Source: Lachnospiraceae bacterium UBA5895
Lineage (GTDB): Bacteria; Bacillota; Clostridia; Lachnospirales; Lachnospiraceae
DNA length: 39,896 bases
Reading direction: 5' to 3'
Assembly (NCBI GenBank): GCA_002431915.1
Contig: DJEP01000021.1
Location: forward strand, 9,031 to 48,926
The position numbers were made by a program, and so were the translations under genes. Positions 33,571 through 39,896 of the stretch are shown piece by piece. The notes beneath the pieces were generated by a model, which saw only the letters and a program-made list of their open reading frames with translations, was not told the DNA's origin and ran no database searches. Positions within the stretch are counted from its first letter, which is position 1, and every line of letters begins with the position of its first letter.

Positions 33571-34437
33571 ATGTTAGTATCCGCAACAGAAATGCTCAAA
33601 AAAGCAAAAGCAGGTCACTATGCAGTAGGTCAGTTCAACATCAACAACCTGGAGTGGACAAAGTCCATTCTGCTCACCGCTAAGGAGCTTCGTTCCCCTG
33701 TTATCCTGGGTGTATCCGAGGGTGCCGGCAAATACATGGGTGGTTTTGATGTAGTCGTTGGTATGGTAAACGGAATGCTGAAGGATCTGGATATTGATGT
33801 TCCAGTTGCCCTGCATCTGGATCATGGCACCTTTGAAGGTTGCTATAAGTGTATTGAAGCAGGTTTCTCTTCCATCATGTTTGATGGTTCTCATTATCCT
33901 ATTGCTGAGAATATTGAGAAGACCACTGAGTTGGTTAAGGCTGCTCACAGCAAGGGACTTTCCATCGAGGCAGAAGTTGGTGCTATCGGTGGTGAGGAAG
34001 ACGGTGTTATTGGTATGGGCGAGTGCGCTGATCCCAAGGAGTGTAAAGCTATCGCTGATCTGGGAGTTGATTTCCTGGCAGCAGGTATCGGTAACATTCA
34101 TGGTAAATACCCCGCTAACTGGAAGGGCTTAAGCTTCGAGACTCTGGCTGCTGTACAGGAACTGACTGGTGTGCTTCCTCTGGTTCTGCACGGTGGTACC
34201 GGAATCCCCGCAGATCAGATCAAGAAAGCTATCGACCTGGGCGTATCCAAGATCAACGTTAACACCGAGTGCCAGCTGGCATTTGCTGATGCTACCCGTA
34301 AGTACATCGAAGCAGGTAAGGATCTGGAAGGCAAGGGTTATGATCCTCGTAAGCTCCTGGCTCCCGGTGCAGAAGCTATCAAGGCTACTGTTAAGGAGAA
34401 GATGGAACTGTTCGGATCTGTTGGCAAGGCTGAATAA
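33571..34437 (+). CDS. fba: Class II fructose-bisphosphate aldolase
   Basis: 288 residues from the ATG at 33571 with TGGAGG at 7 nt. The family start MLVSATEMLKKAKAGHYAVG follows. The enzyme splits fructose-1,6-bisphosphate in glycolysis. The zinc site is visible: His85 in LHLDHGTFEG, Glu134 in IEAEVGAIGG, His177 in GIGNIHGKY and His207 in VLHGGTGIP. The phosphate loop KINVNTECQLAF is present. Codon use is strongly biased toward preferred codons, as expected for a highly expressed gene. It is monocistronic, with its own promoter and a good terminator. Confidence 0.96.
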   Translation: MLVSATEMLKKAKAGHYAVGQFNINNLEWTKSILLTAKELRSPVILGVSEGAGKYMGGFDVVVGMVNGMLKDLDIDVPVALHLDHGTFEGCYKCIEAGFSSIMFDGSHYPIAENIEKTTELVKAAHSKGLSIEAEVGAIGGEEDGVIGMGECADPKECKAIADLGVDFLAAGIGNIHGKYPANWKGLSFETLAAVQELTGVLPLVLHGGTGIPADQIKKAIDLGVSKINVNTECQLAFADATRKYIEAGKDLEGKGYDPRKLLAPGAEAIKATVKEKMELFGSVGKAE

Positions 34438-34453
34438 TTCTGAGATAAAATGC

Positions 34454-34487
34454 AAAAGTCTCTCGCAGAATTGCGGGAGACTTTTTT
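34454..34487 (+). terminator. Terminator of fba
   Basis: AAAAGTCTCTCGCA pairs with TGCGGGAGACTTTT (14 bp, one G-U) around GAAT, ending in six T. Confidence 0.9.
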
Positions 34488-34756
34488 GCTGCTGTTTCGT
34501 CTGCCAGGGCAAAAAAATAACTATCCGGAGCAATCCCTGCCCTGCAATAGTTGAAAAACCCCTAAAAAGGGAGGATGCCAAGGATTCTGATCCTTGGCAT
34601 TTATTATGAAAAAGTTTTTAAACAAGAAACTGTTGTCTGCTGTTTAGTTGTTTTGTTTGTTTCTATGGTTATAGTATATGAAACAGAAATGTCCAAAACG
34701 TGTTGTAGAATTGAAGATTCCTTGAAGGATTTGTAAACAAAATATGAACAACTATT
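34488..34756. other. Gene-free region between converging fba and cyclophilin genes, with several structures
   Basis: No coding sequence is supported. It contains CAGGGCA/TGCCCTG (34505-34511, 34538-34544) interleaved with AACTAT/ATAGTT (34519-34524, 34547-34552), then a perfect 10-bp hairpin ATGCCAAGGA/TCCTTGGCAT (34575-34584, 34591-34600). On the minus strand AACTAT/ATAGTT is followed by ATTTTTTT and could be a terminator. On the plus strand the interleaved arms have pseudoknot order. Either terminator remnants or a small RNA could explain this. The left arm TAACTATCCGGAG resembles that of the 27265 element. Confidence 0.4.
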
Positions 34757-35284
34757 TTATCTGTCCAGCTTGTTGGGTTCGGGGTAGGTCTCGCCGAAGG
34801 TATCCACGGTAACGCTTGCCATTACCTGATCCTCGAGGGGACGATCACTGTAATCGGTAGGAGTTTCGGCAATCTTATTTACCACATCCATGCCCTCGAT
34901 GACTTTACCGAAAGCTGCATAGGAGCCATCCAGATGAGGACTGGTCTTGTGCATGATGAAAAACTGGCTGCCTGCGGAGTCGGGATGCATGGCTCTCGCC
35001 ATGGACAGAACACCCTCGGTGTGTTTCAGATCGTTGGTCACGCCGTTGGCTGCAAATTCACCCTTGATGCTGTAGCCGGGACCGCCGCAGCCGGTGCCTT
35101 CGGGGCATCCACCCTGGATCATGAAGCCGCGGATCACGCGGTGGAAGGTCAGACCATCGTAAAAATGCTTGTTAATCAGACTGATAAAATTGTTTACGGA
35201 TTCGGGTGCAATTTCAGGATAAAGCTCACATTTGATTACACCGCCGTCTTTCATGGTAATAGTAACAATAGGATTCTTTGCCAT
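34757..35284 (-). CDS. ppiB: Cyclophilin-type peptidyl-prolyl cis-trans isomerase
   Basis: 175 residues on the minus strand from the ATG at 35284, which has AAAGGA upstream and opens MAKNPIVTITMKDGG. Upstream in-frame starts are not family sequence. It catalyses proline isomerisation during protein folding. The active-site segment is FHRVIRGFMIQGGCPEGTG, followed by GSQFFIMHKTSPHLDGSYAA and FGKVIEGMDVV, all classic cyclophilin. No signal peptide, so it is cytoplasmic. It diverges from the acetyltransferase gene and converges on fba. Confidence 0.94.
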   Translation of the reverse strand: MAKNPIVTITMKDGGVIKCELYPEIAPESVNNFISLINKHFYDGLTFHRVIRGFMIQGGCPEGTGCGGPGYSIKGEFAANGVTNDLKHTEGVLSMARAMHPDSAGSQFFIMHKTSPHLDGSYAAFGKVIEGMDVVNKIAETPTDYSDRPLEDQVMASVTVDTFGETYPEPNKLDR

Positions 35285-35382
35285 AATAGTTTCCTTTCTG
35301 TCAGAACTTTGTGTATAATAAAATATTATAACCACTATTTTAGTTGATTCCGTTAAAAAGGTAAAGAGGAGAATTACGGAGA

Positions 35383-36189
35383 ATGTACTATTTACGACAG
35401 ATAGTATTGGATACACAGAAAAAATGCGACAAAATTTCCGGACTTTCAGAACACGTTGTATTTTCGAAGAATCCGGAACGGGAGTTGGAAACGGAGGAAG
35501 GTACACTTTGGATCACCGATCGGGGACGGTGGGCACAGGAGCTGCTCCGTCTGGACTGTCCGGTGTTAGCGTGGCTTCATGAGGACAACGGGGAGCAGGA
35601 TTTTTCCGGTGTCCGGTATGCCTGCGAGCATCCGGAGGAACTGGATGCTGACTATCTGGAGAAGGTCTACCGCAGATATGAGAGGATTCCCTGGGATATT
35701 CTGACTACAGACCGCTGCCTCGTCCGGGAAACCTGTGCGGAGGATCTGGATGCTCTCTATGAGATATATGCGAACCCTTCCGTGACGCAGTATACGGAAG
35801 GCTTGTACCCGGAGCGGGCACAGGAGGAAGCATATCTGAAGGACTACACGGAGAATATGTATTATTTTTATAATTACGGTGTCTGGACGATCTGTGATAA
35901 AATTACGGGACAGGTAATCGGCAGAGCCGGATTTTCCAACCGGGGGGGTTATGAGGATCCGGAGCTGGGCTTCGTCATCGGTGTTCCGTGGCAGAGACAG
36001 GGATATGCCACGGAAGTGTGCAGGGCATTGCTGGAATACGGAAAAGAAGAATTGGGATTCGAACGGGTGCAGATGCTGGTGATGCCGGAGAATATCGTGT
36101 CCCTGCACCTGGCGGAAAAACTGGGGTTCCTTAAGATAGATCAGATCATGTTGGAAGGAACGACATACGAACGGCTCCTGCTGGCATGA
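35383..36189 (+). CDS. GNAT-family N-acetyltransferase with an extra N-terminal domain
   Basis: 268 residues, ATG with CGGAG and AAAGAGGAG upstream. The C-terminal 155 residues are a RimJ/RimL-like GNAT domain: LVRETCAEDLDALYEIYANP opens it, the acetyl-CoA loop is WQRQGYATEVCRALL, and the closing motif is NIVSLHLAEKLGF. The first 110 residues are a separate domain I cannot name. It contains LWITDRGRWAQELLRLDCPV and VLAWLHEDN, which suggests an alpha/beta fold rather than disorder. The acceptor substrate is unknown. It is probably a single-gene unit. Confidence 0.85.
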   Translation: MYYLRQIVLDTQKKCDKISGLSEHVVFSKNPERELETEEGTLWITDRGRWAQELLRLDCPVLAWLHEDNGEQDFSGVRYACEHPEELDADYLEKVYRRYERIPWDILTTDRCLVRETCAEDLDALYEIYANPSVTQYTEGLYPERAQEEAYLKDYTENMYYFYNYGVWTICDKITGQVIGRAGFSNRGGYEDPELGFVIGVPWQRQGYATEVCRALLEYGKEELGFERVQMLVMPENIVSLHLAEKLGFLKIDQIMLEGTTYERLLLA

Positions 36190-36252
36190 TTTTTGCCCTC
36201 GATCTGTTCATGACTGAACTGTAAAAAATATAAAGAAATTATAAAAAACGGG

Positions 36253-36281
36253 TTGACACTCTAAAATCACGGTGCTATACT
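36253..36281 (+). promoter_or_regulatory. Strong promoter of the Amt-GlnK gene
   Basis: A perfect TTGACA at 36253-36258, an exact 17-nt spacer and TATACT at 36276-36281 preceded by TG at the extended -10 position. TGCTAT/ATAGCA (36273-36278, 36288-36293) forms an inverted repeat across the -10 and start site, a candidate operator. GGTGCTA is also repeated directly at 36271 and 36296. Confidence 0.8.
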
Positions 36282-36283
36282 CT

Positions 36284-36395
36284 CACCATAGCAATGGTGC
36301 TACAGAAGATATCTGTAGTGCCTATTTTGTTATATCGATAAAAATGCGATGCGATGGGGCTTCGAGGGAGGGCTCATAGTATCGCATTTATTTTT
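36284..36395 (+). promoter_or_regulatory. Structured leader with terminator before amt (candidate attenuator)
   Basis: Two adjacent hairpins open the leader: CACCAT/ATGGTG (36284-36299) and CTACAGA/TCTGTAG (36300-36318). A further stem follows, AAATGCGAT/ATCGCATTT (36342-36350, 36381-36389), followed by ATTTTTG. This third stem looks like an intrinsic terminator ending about 20 nt before the start codon, so transcription would have to read through it to express the gene. The signal is probably nitrogen status (inference). Confidence 0.55.
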
Positions 36396-36416
36396 GCAAA
36401 CGAGGAGGAAAATGTT

Positions 36417-38168
36417 ATGACAGAAGAAATCTTAAGCGCAGTAGACAGTCAGTTATTTGCAGTCTGGTTTCTGATCGGTGCAGCTCTGGTGTTCTGGATG
36501 CAGGCCGGATTCGCAATGGTGGAGACCGGATTTACCAGAGCCAAGAATGCCGGCAATATCCTGATGAAGAACCTGATGGATTTCTGTATCGGTACCGTAG
36601 TATTTATTCTGATCGGTTTTGGATTGTTGCTTGGTGAGGACGTCGCAGGTCTGATCGGTAAACCCGGTCTGGACATCTTCACCGCATACGAAAATTTTGA
36701 TTATTCAAATTTCGTATTTAACCTGGTGTTCTGTGCTACCACAGCTACCATCGTATCCGGTGCTATGGCAGAGAGAACAAAATTCTTATCTTATTGTATT
36801 TATTCCGGTGTGATTTCTGCTTTCATTTATCCCATTGAGGCACACTGGATCTGGGGCGGCGGCTGGCTTGCACAGTTAGGCTTCCATGATTTTGCAGGTT
36901 CCTGTGCCATTCATATGGTAGGTGGTATTTCCGCATTGATCGGTGCAAAACTGTTAGGACCCCGTATCGGTAAATTCGATAAGGACAAAAACGGTAAGAT
37001 CGTAAAAGTAAATGCATTCCCCGGACATAACCTTCCGATCGGATGCCTTGGTGTATTCATCCTGTGGCTTGGCTGGTATGGATTCAACGGCGCCGCTTGT
37101 ACTTCTGTAGAGCAGTTAGGTTCCGTATTCCTTACCACAACTGTAGCTCCCGCAATCGCAACCGTAGTATGTATGGTATTTACCTGGATCAAATATGGCA
37201 AGCCCGATGTATCCATGTGTCTGAATGCATCTCTTGCAGGTCTGGTAGCTATTACCGCTCCCTGTGATGTAACCGACTGTTTCGGTGCTATCGTGATCGG
37301 TGCTGTAGCGGGACTTCTGGTAGTATTTGGTGTATGGCTTCTGGATTACAAGTTACATATTGATGATCCCGTAGGTGCAGTTGCAGTACATTGCCTGAAC
37401 GGTATCTGGGGTACCATTGCAACCGGTCTGTTCGCAACCACTTCCGCACCCGGTAACGACAGTGTCGTAGGTCTCTTCTATGGTGGCGGATTCAAGCAGC
37501 TTGGTTTACAGCTGTTAGGTTTTGTAAGTGTAGCAGCATGGACTGCAGCAACTATTACCATTGCATTCCTGATCATCAAGGCAACTGTAGGTTTACGTGT
37601 ATCTGAGGAAGAAGAGATTGTTGGTCTGGATTCCTGCGAGCATGGTCTTCCTTCCGCATATGCAGGCTTCAGCATTATGGATATTTCCAACACTATGACC
37701 ATGGAGGTAAATGAAAACACCAGCCTTGGCGTAAGTGATTATGATGCCGCTTCCGCAACTATGAAGGACGCAGCAGTGAAAGTAGAGACCGCTCCGGCAG
37801 TAGTTCCCGCAACCGGTATCTACAAAGTAGTTGTTATTGCAAAACTTGCCAGGTTCGAGGCTTTGAAGAAGGCATTGAATGACCTGGGTGTAACCGGCAT
37901 GACCATGACACAGGTTATGGGTTGTGGTATTCAAAAAGGTGCCGGCGAGATGTATCGTGGAGTTGAGGTGGATGCGACTCTTCTGCCTAAGGTTAAGGTA
38001 GAAGTTATTGTAAGCAAGATTCCTGTAAGCGCAGTTATCGATGCTGCCAAGAAGGCTCTGTACACCGGACATATCGGCGATGGCAAGATCTTCGTATACA
38101 ACGTTGATAAGGTAGTAAAGGTTCGTACCGGCGAAGAAGACTTCGCAGCATTACAAGATGTCGAGTAA
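36417..38168 (+). CDS. amt: Ammonium transporter fused to a C-terminal P-II (GlnK) domain
   Basis: 583 residues from the ATG at 36417 with GAGGAGG upstream. Residues 10-395 are an Amt channel of about 11 helices with the twin histidines recognisable as His166 (GSCAIHMVGG) and His325 (VAVHCLNGIWG). A linker of about 70 residues leads to a complete P-II domain at 468-583. Its T-loop reads CGIQKGAGEMYRGVEVDATL, and its B-loop TGHIGDGKIFV is intact. Tyr513 and Arg514 match GlnK Tyr46 and Arg47, the arginine that plugs the channel. The uridylylated Tyr51 of enterobacterial GlnK is Val518 here. Regulation must therefore depend on nucleotide and 2-oxoglutarate binding rather than uridylylation. Confidence 0.94.
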   Translation: MTEEILSAVDSQLFAVWFLIGAALVFWMQAGFAMVETGFTRAKNAGNILMKNLMDFCIGTVVFILIGFGLLLGEDVAGLIGKPGLDIFTAYENFDYSNFVFNLVFCATTATIVSGAMAERTKFLSYCIYSGVISAFIYPIEAHWIWGGGWLAQLGFHDFAGSCAIHMVGGISALIGAKLLGPRIGKFDKDKNGKIVKVNAFPGHNLPIGCLGVFILWLGWYGFNGAACTSVEQLGSVFLTTTVAPAIATVVCMVFTWIKYGKPDVSMCLNASLAGLVAITAPCDVTDCFGAIVIGAVAGLLVVFGVWLLDYKLHIDDPVGAVAVHCLNGIWGTIATGLFATTSAPGNDSVVGLFYGGGFKQLGLQLLGFVSVAAWTAATITIAFLIIKATVGLRVSEEEEIVGLDSCEHGLPSAYAGFSIMDISNTMTMEVNENTSLGVSDYDAASATMKDAAVKVETAPAVVPATGIYKVVVIAKLARFEALKKALNDLGVTGMTMTQVMGCGIQKGAGEMYRGVEVDATLLPKVKVEVIVSKIPVSAVIDAAKKALYTGHIGDGKIFVYNVDKVVKVRTGEEDFAALQDVE

Positions 38169-38221
38169 CTTTAATTTAGCTTTTATCTAATCCCTCAATT
38201 TGGTATATACAGAGTGCTGTG

Positions 38222-38286
38222 CCCGGATGCTGCGACTCATCCGGGTGCAGACAAGGACCCCGGGTGCTTCCACCACCCGGGGTTTT
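38222..38286 (+). terminator. Two hairpins and terminator after amt
   Basis: CCCGGATG/CATCCGGG (38222-38245) is followed by the GC-rich stem CCCCGGGTG/CACCCGGGG (38258-38282, 7-nt loop) and TTTT. The second is a strong intrinsic terminator. Confidence 0.85.
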
Positions 38287-38318
38287 CCCTGCCCTTCCTT
38301 GTGGATAAGATTGCCCTC

Positions 38319-38347
38319 TTGCAAAGAAAATGTGGAAATGATACTAT
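38319..38347 (+). promoter_or_regulatory. Putative promoter of the MATE gene
   Basis: TTGCAA at 38319-38324, a 17-nt spacer and TACTAT at 38342-38347, each 4 of 6. The start codon is about 40 nt downstream. Confidence 0.45.
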
Positions 38348-38386
38348 CATCGTAGAAACACGGATTTTCAGAGGACGGACTGTTAC

Positions 38387-39790
38387 ATGAAAGAAAATAC
38401 AAAAAGGATACAGGAACAGATGGAAAATGAAAGTGGTCCGGAAAAAGAGAACAAGATCGTAACGGGAGTTATATGGCAACAGCTGCTCCTGTTCTTTTTC
38501 CCGATTTTGTTCGGAACCTTTTTTCAACAATTATATAATGCTGCAGATGCGGTGATCGTAGGGCGTTTTGTCGGAAAAGAGGCATTGTCGGCGGTAGGCG
38601 GCGGTACCGGTACTTTGATCCAGCTGTTAGTCGGATTCTTCGTGGGACTGTCCAGCGGTGCTACGGTTATTATTTCCCAGTATTACGGAGCAAAGCGCGG
38701 TGAGATGGTAAGCTATGCCGTACATACTTCCATTGCATTCAGCCTTGCGGCGGGAGTCGGCATGATGATTGTTGGGTTCACCGCTGCGCCGTGGGCACTG
38801 CGTGTGATGTCTACACCCGAGGATATTTTAGAACCGGCGACGACTTATATCCGGATCTATTTCCTGGGCGTTATCGGGAACCTGATCTACAATATGGGAG
38901 CCGGTATTCTGCGGGCTGTGGGGGATTCAAAGAGACCTCTGTATTTCCTGATTGCCAGTTGCCTGACGAATATTGTGCTGGATATCACATTTGTCATTGG
39001 GTTACATATGGGTGTGGCGGGTGCCGCACTGGCGACCATTCTGTCACAGGCACTCAGTGCGGTATTGGTATTGTGGGTGTTGATGCGTACCCGCGACATG
39101 CATCGCCTGGAACTGAAAAAGATCCGTTTCGACGGAAGAATGTTCCACAGAATCATCCGGATTGGACTTCCGGCGGGACTGCAGTCGGTGATGTATACTT
39201 CGTCCAACATTCTGATCCAGTCCAGCGTGAATGCACTGGGAACGGATACGGTAGCGGCATGGACAGCCTACAGCAAGATCGACAGCCTGTTCTGGATGAT
39301 CGTCAATGCCTTTGGCATATCGATTACCACCTTTGTAGGGCAGAATTACGGAGCAGGGAAAATAAACCGTGTACACAAGGGCGTCCGTACCTGTATGGGA
39401 ATTACAGCCGGGGCAACCGTACTGTTGTCAGTGCTCCTCTATAATTACGCAGCGATCTGTTATCAGCTGTTCACCACGGATGCACAGGTCATTGTAATCG
39501 GAGAACAGATCCTGCACTTTTTGGTACCTACGTATTTTACCTATATTGCCATTGAAATTTTGTCCGGCACCCTGCGCGGTATCGGTGACAGCTGGCTTCC
39601 CATGATCATCTGCTGTCTTGGAATCTGTGTGCTGCGTGTGGTATGGATCCTGACGGCCGTACCTCTGAAAAATGATATTATTACGATCGCATTCAGTTAT
39701 CCTTTGACCTGGACGGTAACTAGCATTGCATTTATTGTGTATTATCTGTTCTTCAGCCGTCTGAAGATCGTGGAACAGAAAAAGAAATAG
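38387..39790 (+). CDS. MATE family efflux transporter
   Basis: 467 residues. A polar N-terminus of about 30 residues precedes about 12 predicted helices in two repeated halves, as usual for MATE. Family signatures are FFQQLYNAADAVIVGRFVG in helix 1-2, SSGATVIISQYYGAKR after helix 2, and FVGQNYGAGK opening the equivalent place in the second half. It exports small cationic compounds or other toxins using a Na+ or H+ gradient. The substrate is unknown. The ATG at 38387 has GAGGA at 11 nt. A second ATG at 38420 is possible but has no better site. It has its own promoter and no cotranscribed partner in the window. Confidence 0.92.
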   Translation: MKENTKRIQEQMENESGPEKENKIVTGVIWQQLLLFFFPILFGTFFQQLYNAADAVIVGRFVGKEALSAVGGGTGTLIQLLVGFFVGLSSGATVIISQYYGAKRGEMVSYAVHTSIAFSLAAGVGMMIVGFTAAPWALRVMSTPEDILEPATTYIRIYFLGVIGNLIYNMGAGILRAVGDSKRPLYFLIASCLTNIVLDITFVIGLHMGVAGAALATILSQALSAVLVLWVLMRTRDMHRLELKKIRFDGRMFHRIIRIGLPAGLQSVMYTSSNILIQSSVNALGTDTVAAWTAYSKIDSLFWMIVNAFGISITTFVGQNYGAGKINRVHKGVRTCMGITAGATVLLSVLLYNYAAICYQLFTTDAQVIVIGEQILHFLVPTYFTYIAIEILSGTLRGIGDSWLPMIICCLGICVLRVVWILTAVPLKNDIITIAFSYPLTWTVTSIAFIVYYLFFSRLKIVEQKKK

Positions 39791-39823
39791 TAAGATATTG
39801 CACTAAATTCTATAAAAATTGCA

Positions 39824-39889
39824 TAGAAACAGGATAGTAATAAATTTATAATAATGTCTACAATAGATATTTTAAAATAAGATGGAGGT
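39824..39889 (+). promoter_or_regulatory. Promoter and ribosome binding site of a gene beginning past the right edge
   Basis: TAGAAA (39824-39829, 4 of 6), a 17-nt spacer and a perfect TATAAT at 39847-39852, then TGGAGG at 39883-39888. The start codon would fall at or just after the last base of the window, so the product cannot be identified. Confidence 0.6.
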
Positions 39890-39896
39890 ATAAATC

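Noticed and set aside
36284..36318. ANTAR-type dual hairpin antiterminator
   Set aside because: Two adjacent hairpins are present, but the loops are AGCA and AGATA rather than six-base loops with A at position 1 and G at position 4.
1..39896. CRISPR array, tRNA, rRNA or prophage genes
   Set aside because: No regularly spaced direct repeats, no cloverleaf or rRNA-like sequence and no phage structural or integrase genes were seen on either strand.

Overview
The window is a chromosomal stretch from a Gram-positive anaerobe of the Clostridia, most probably a Lachnospiraceae gut commensal. The grounds are strong AGGAGG-type ribosome binding sites, LxxC lipoprotein signals on both binding proteins, a YesM-type kinase with an AraC-type response regulator, an HPr kinase gene cluster ending in a Crh-like protein, and the general protein flavour (FtsH, UvrC, Amt-GlnK fusion). 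No genus can be assigned from sequence reading alone. No rRNA, tRNA, CRISPR array, insertion sequence or prophage was seen.

Region 1 (1-5330). A partial minus-strand UPF0371/DUF1846 gene diverges from a GH94 phosphorylase that closely resembles N,N'-diacetylchitobiose phosphorylase. An alpha-D-phosphohexomutase follows and a terminator closes the unit.

Region 2 (5357-13338). A sensor kinase, a lipoprotein sugar-binding protein, two ABC permeases, an AraC-type response regulator, NagB and NagA, closed by a strong terminator. Regions 1 and 2 together read as a phosphorolytic (GlcNAc)2 pathway. The disaccharide is imported and cleaved with phosphate to GlcNAc-1-P and GlcNAc. The mutase converts GlcNAc-1-P to GlcNAc-6-P. 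NagA and NagB then give fructose-6-P, acetate and ammonia. An ABC ATPase and a dedicated GlcNAc kinase are not in the locus.

Region 3 (13339-19621). A promoter region with four TTTACA direct repeats, three of them exactly 10 bp apart, resembles a Firmicutes PhoP box. It precedes UgpA-, UgpE- and UgpB-like proteins, a cytoplasmic NPP-type phosphodiesterase, a histidine phosphatase and a calcineurin-like phosphoesterase. I read this as a phosphate-starvation organophosphate scavenging operon in which an alkaline-phosphatase-superfamily enzyme replaces UgpQ. This is the most interesting system in the window.

Region 4 (19670-27264). ftsH, then a more AT-rich accessory stretch (AAA/DUF4143 ATPase, a tandem ACT protein, an Rpn-family nuclease on the minus strand), then uvrC.

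Region 5 (27265-32445). A 150-bp element with terminal inverted repeats, then hprK, a ROK glucokinase, murB, rapZ, whiA and a Crh-like protein in which the phosphorylatable His15 is Asp while Ser46 is kept.

Region 6 (32461-39896). A diacylglycerol-kinase-like lipid kinase, class II fructose-bisphosphate aldolase, a structured 319-bp gap, a minus-strand cyclophilin, a GNAT acetyltransferase with an extra N-terminal domain, an Amt-GlnK fusion behind a structured leader with a terminator, a MATE exporter, and the promoter and ribosome binding site of a gene beginning just past the right edge.
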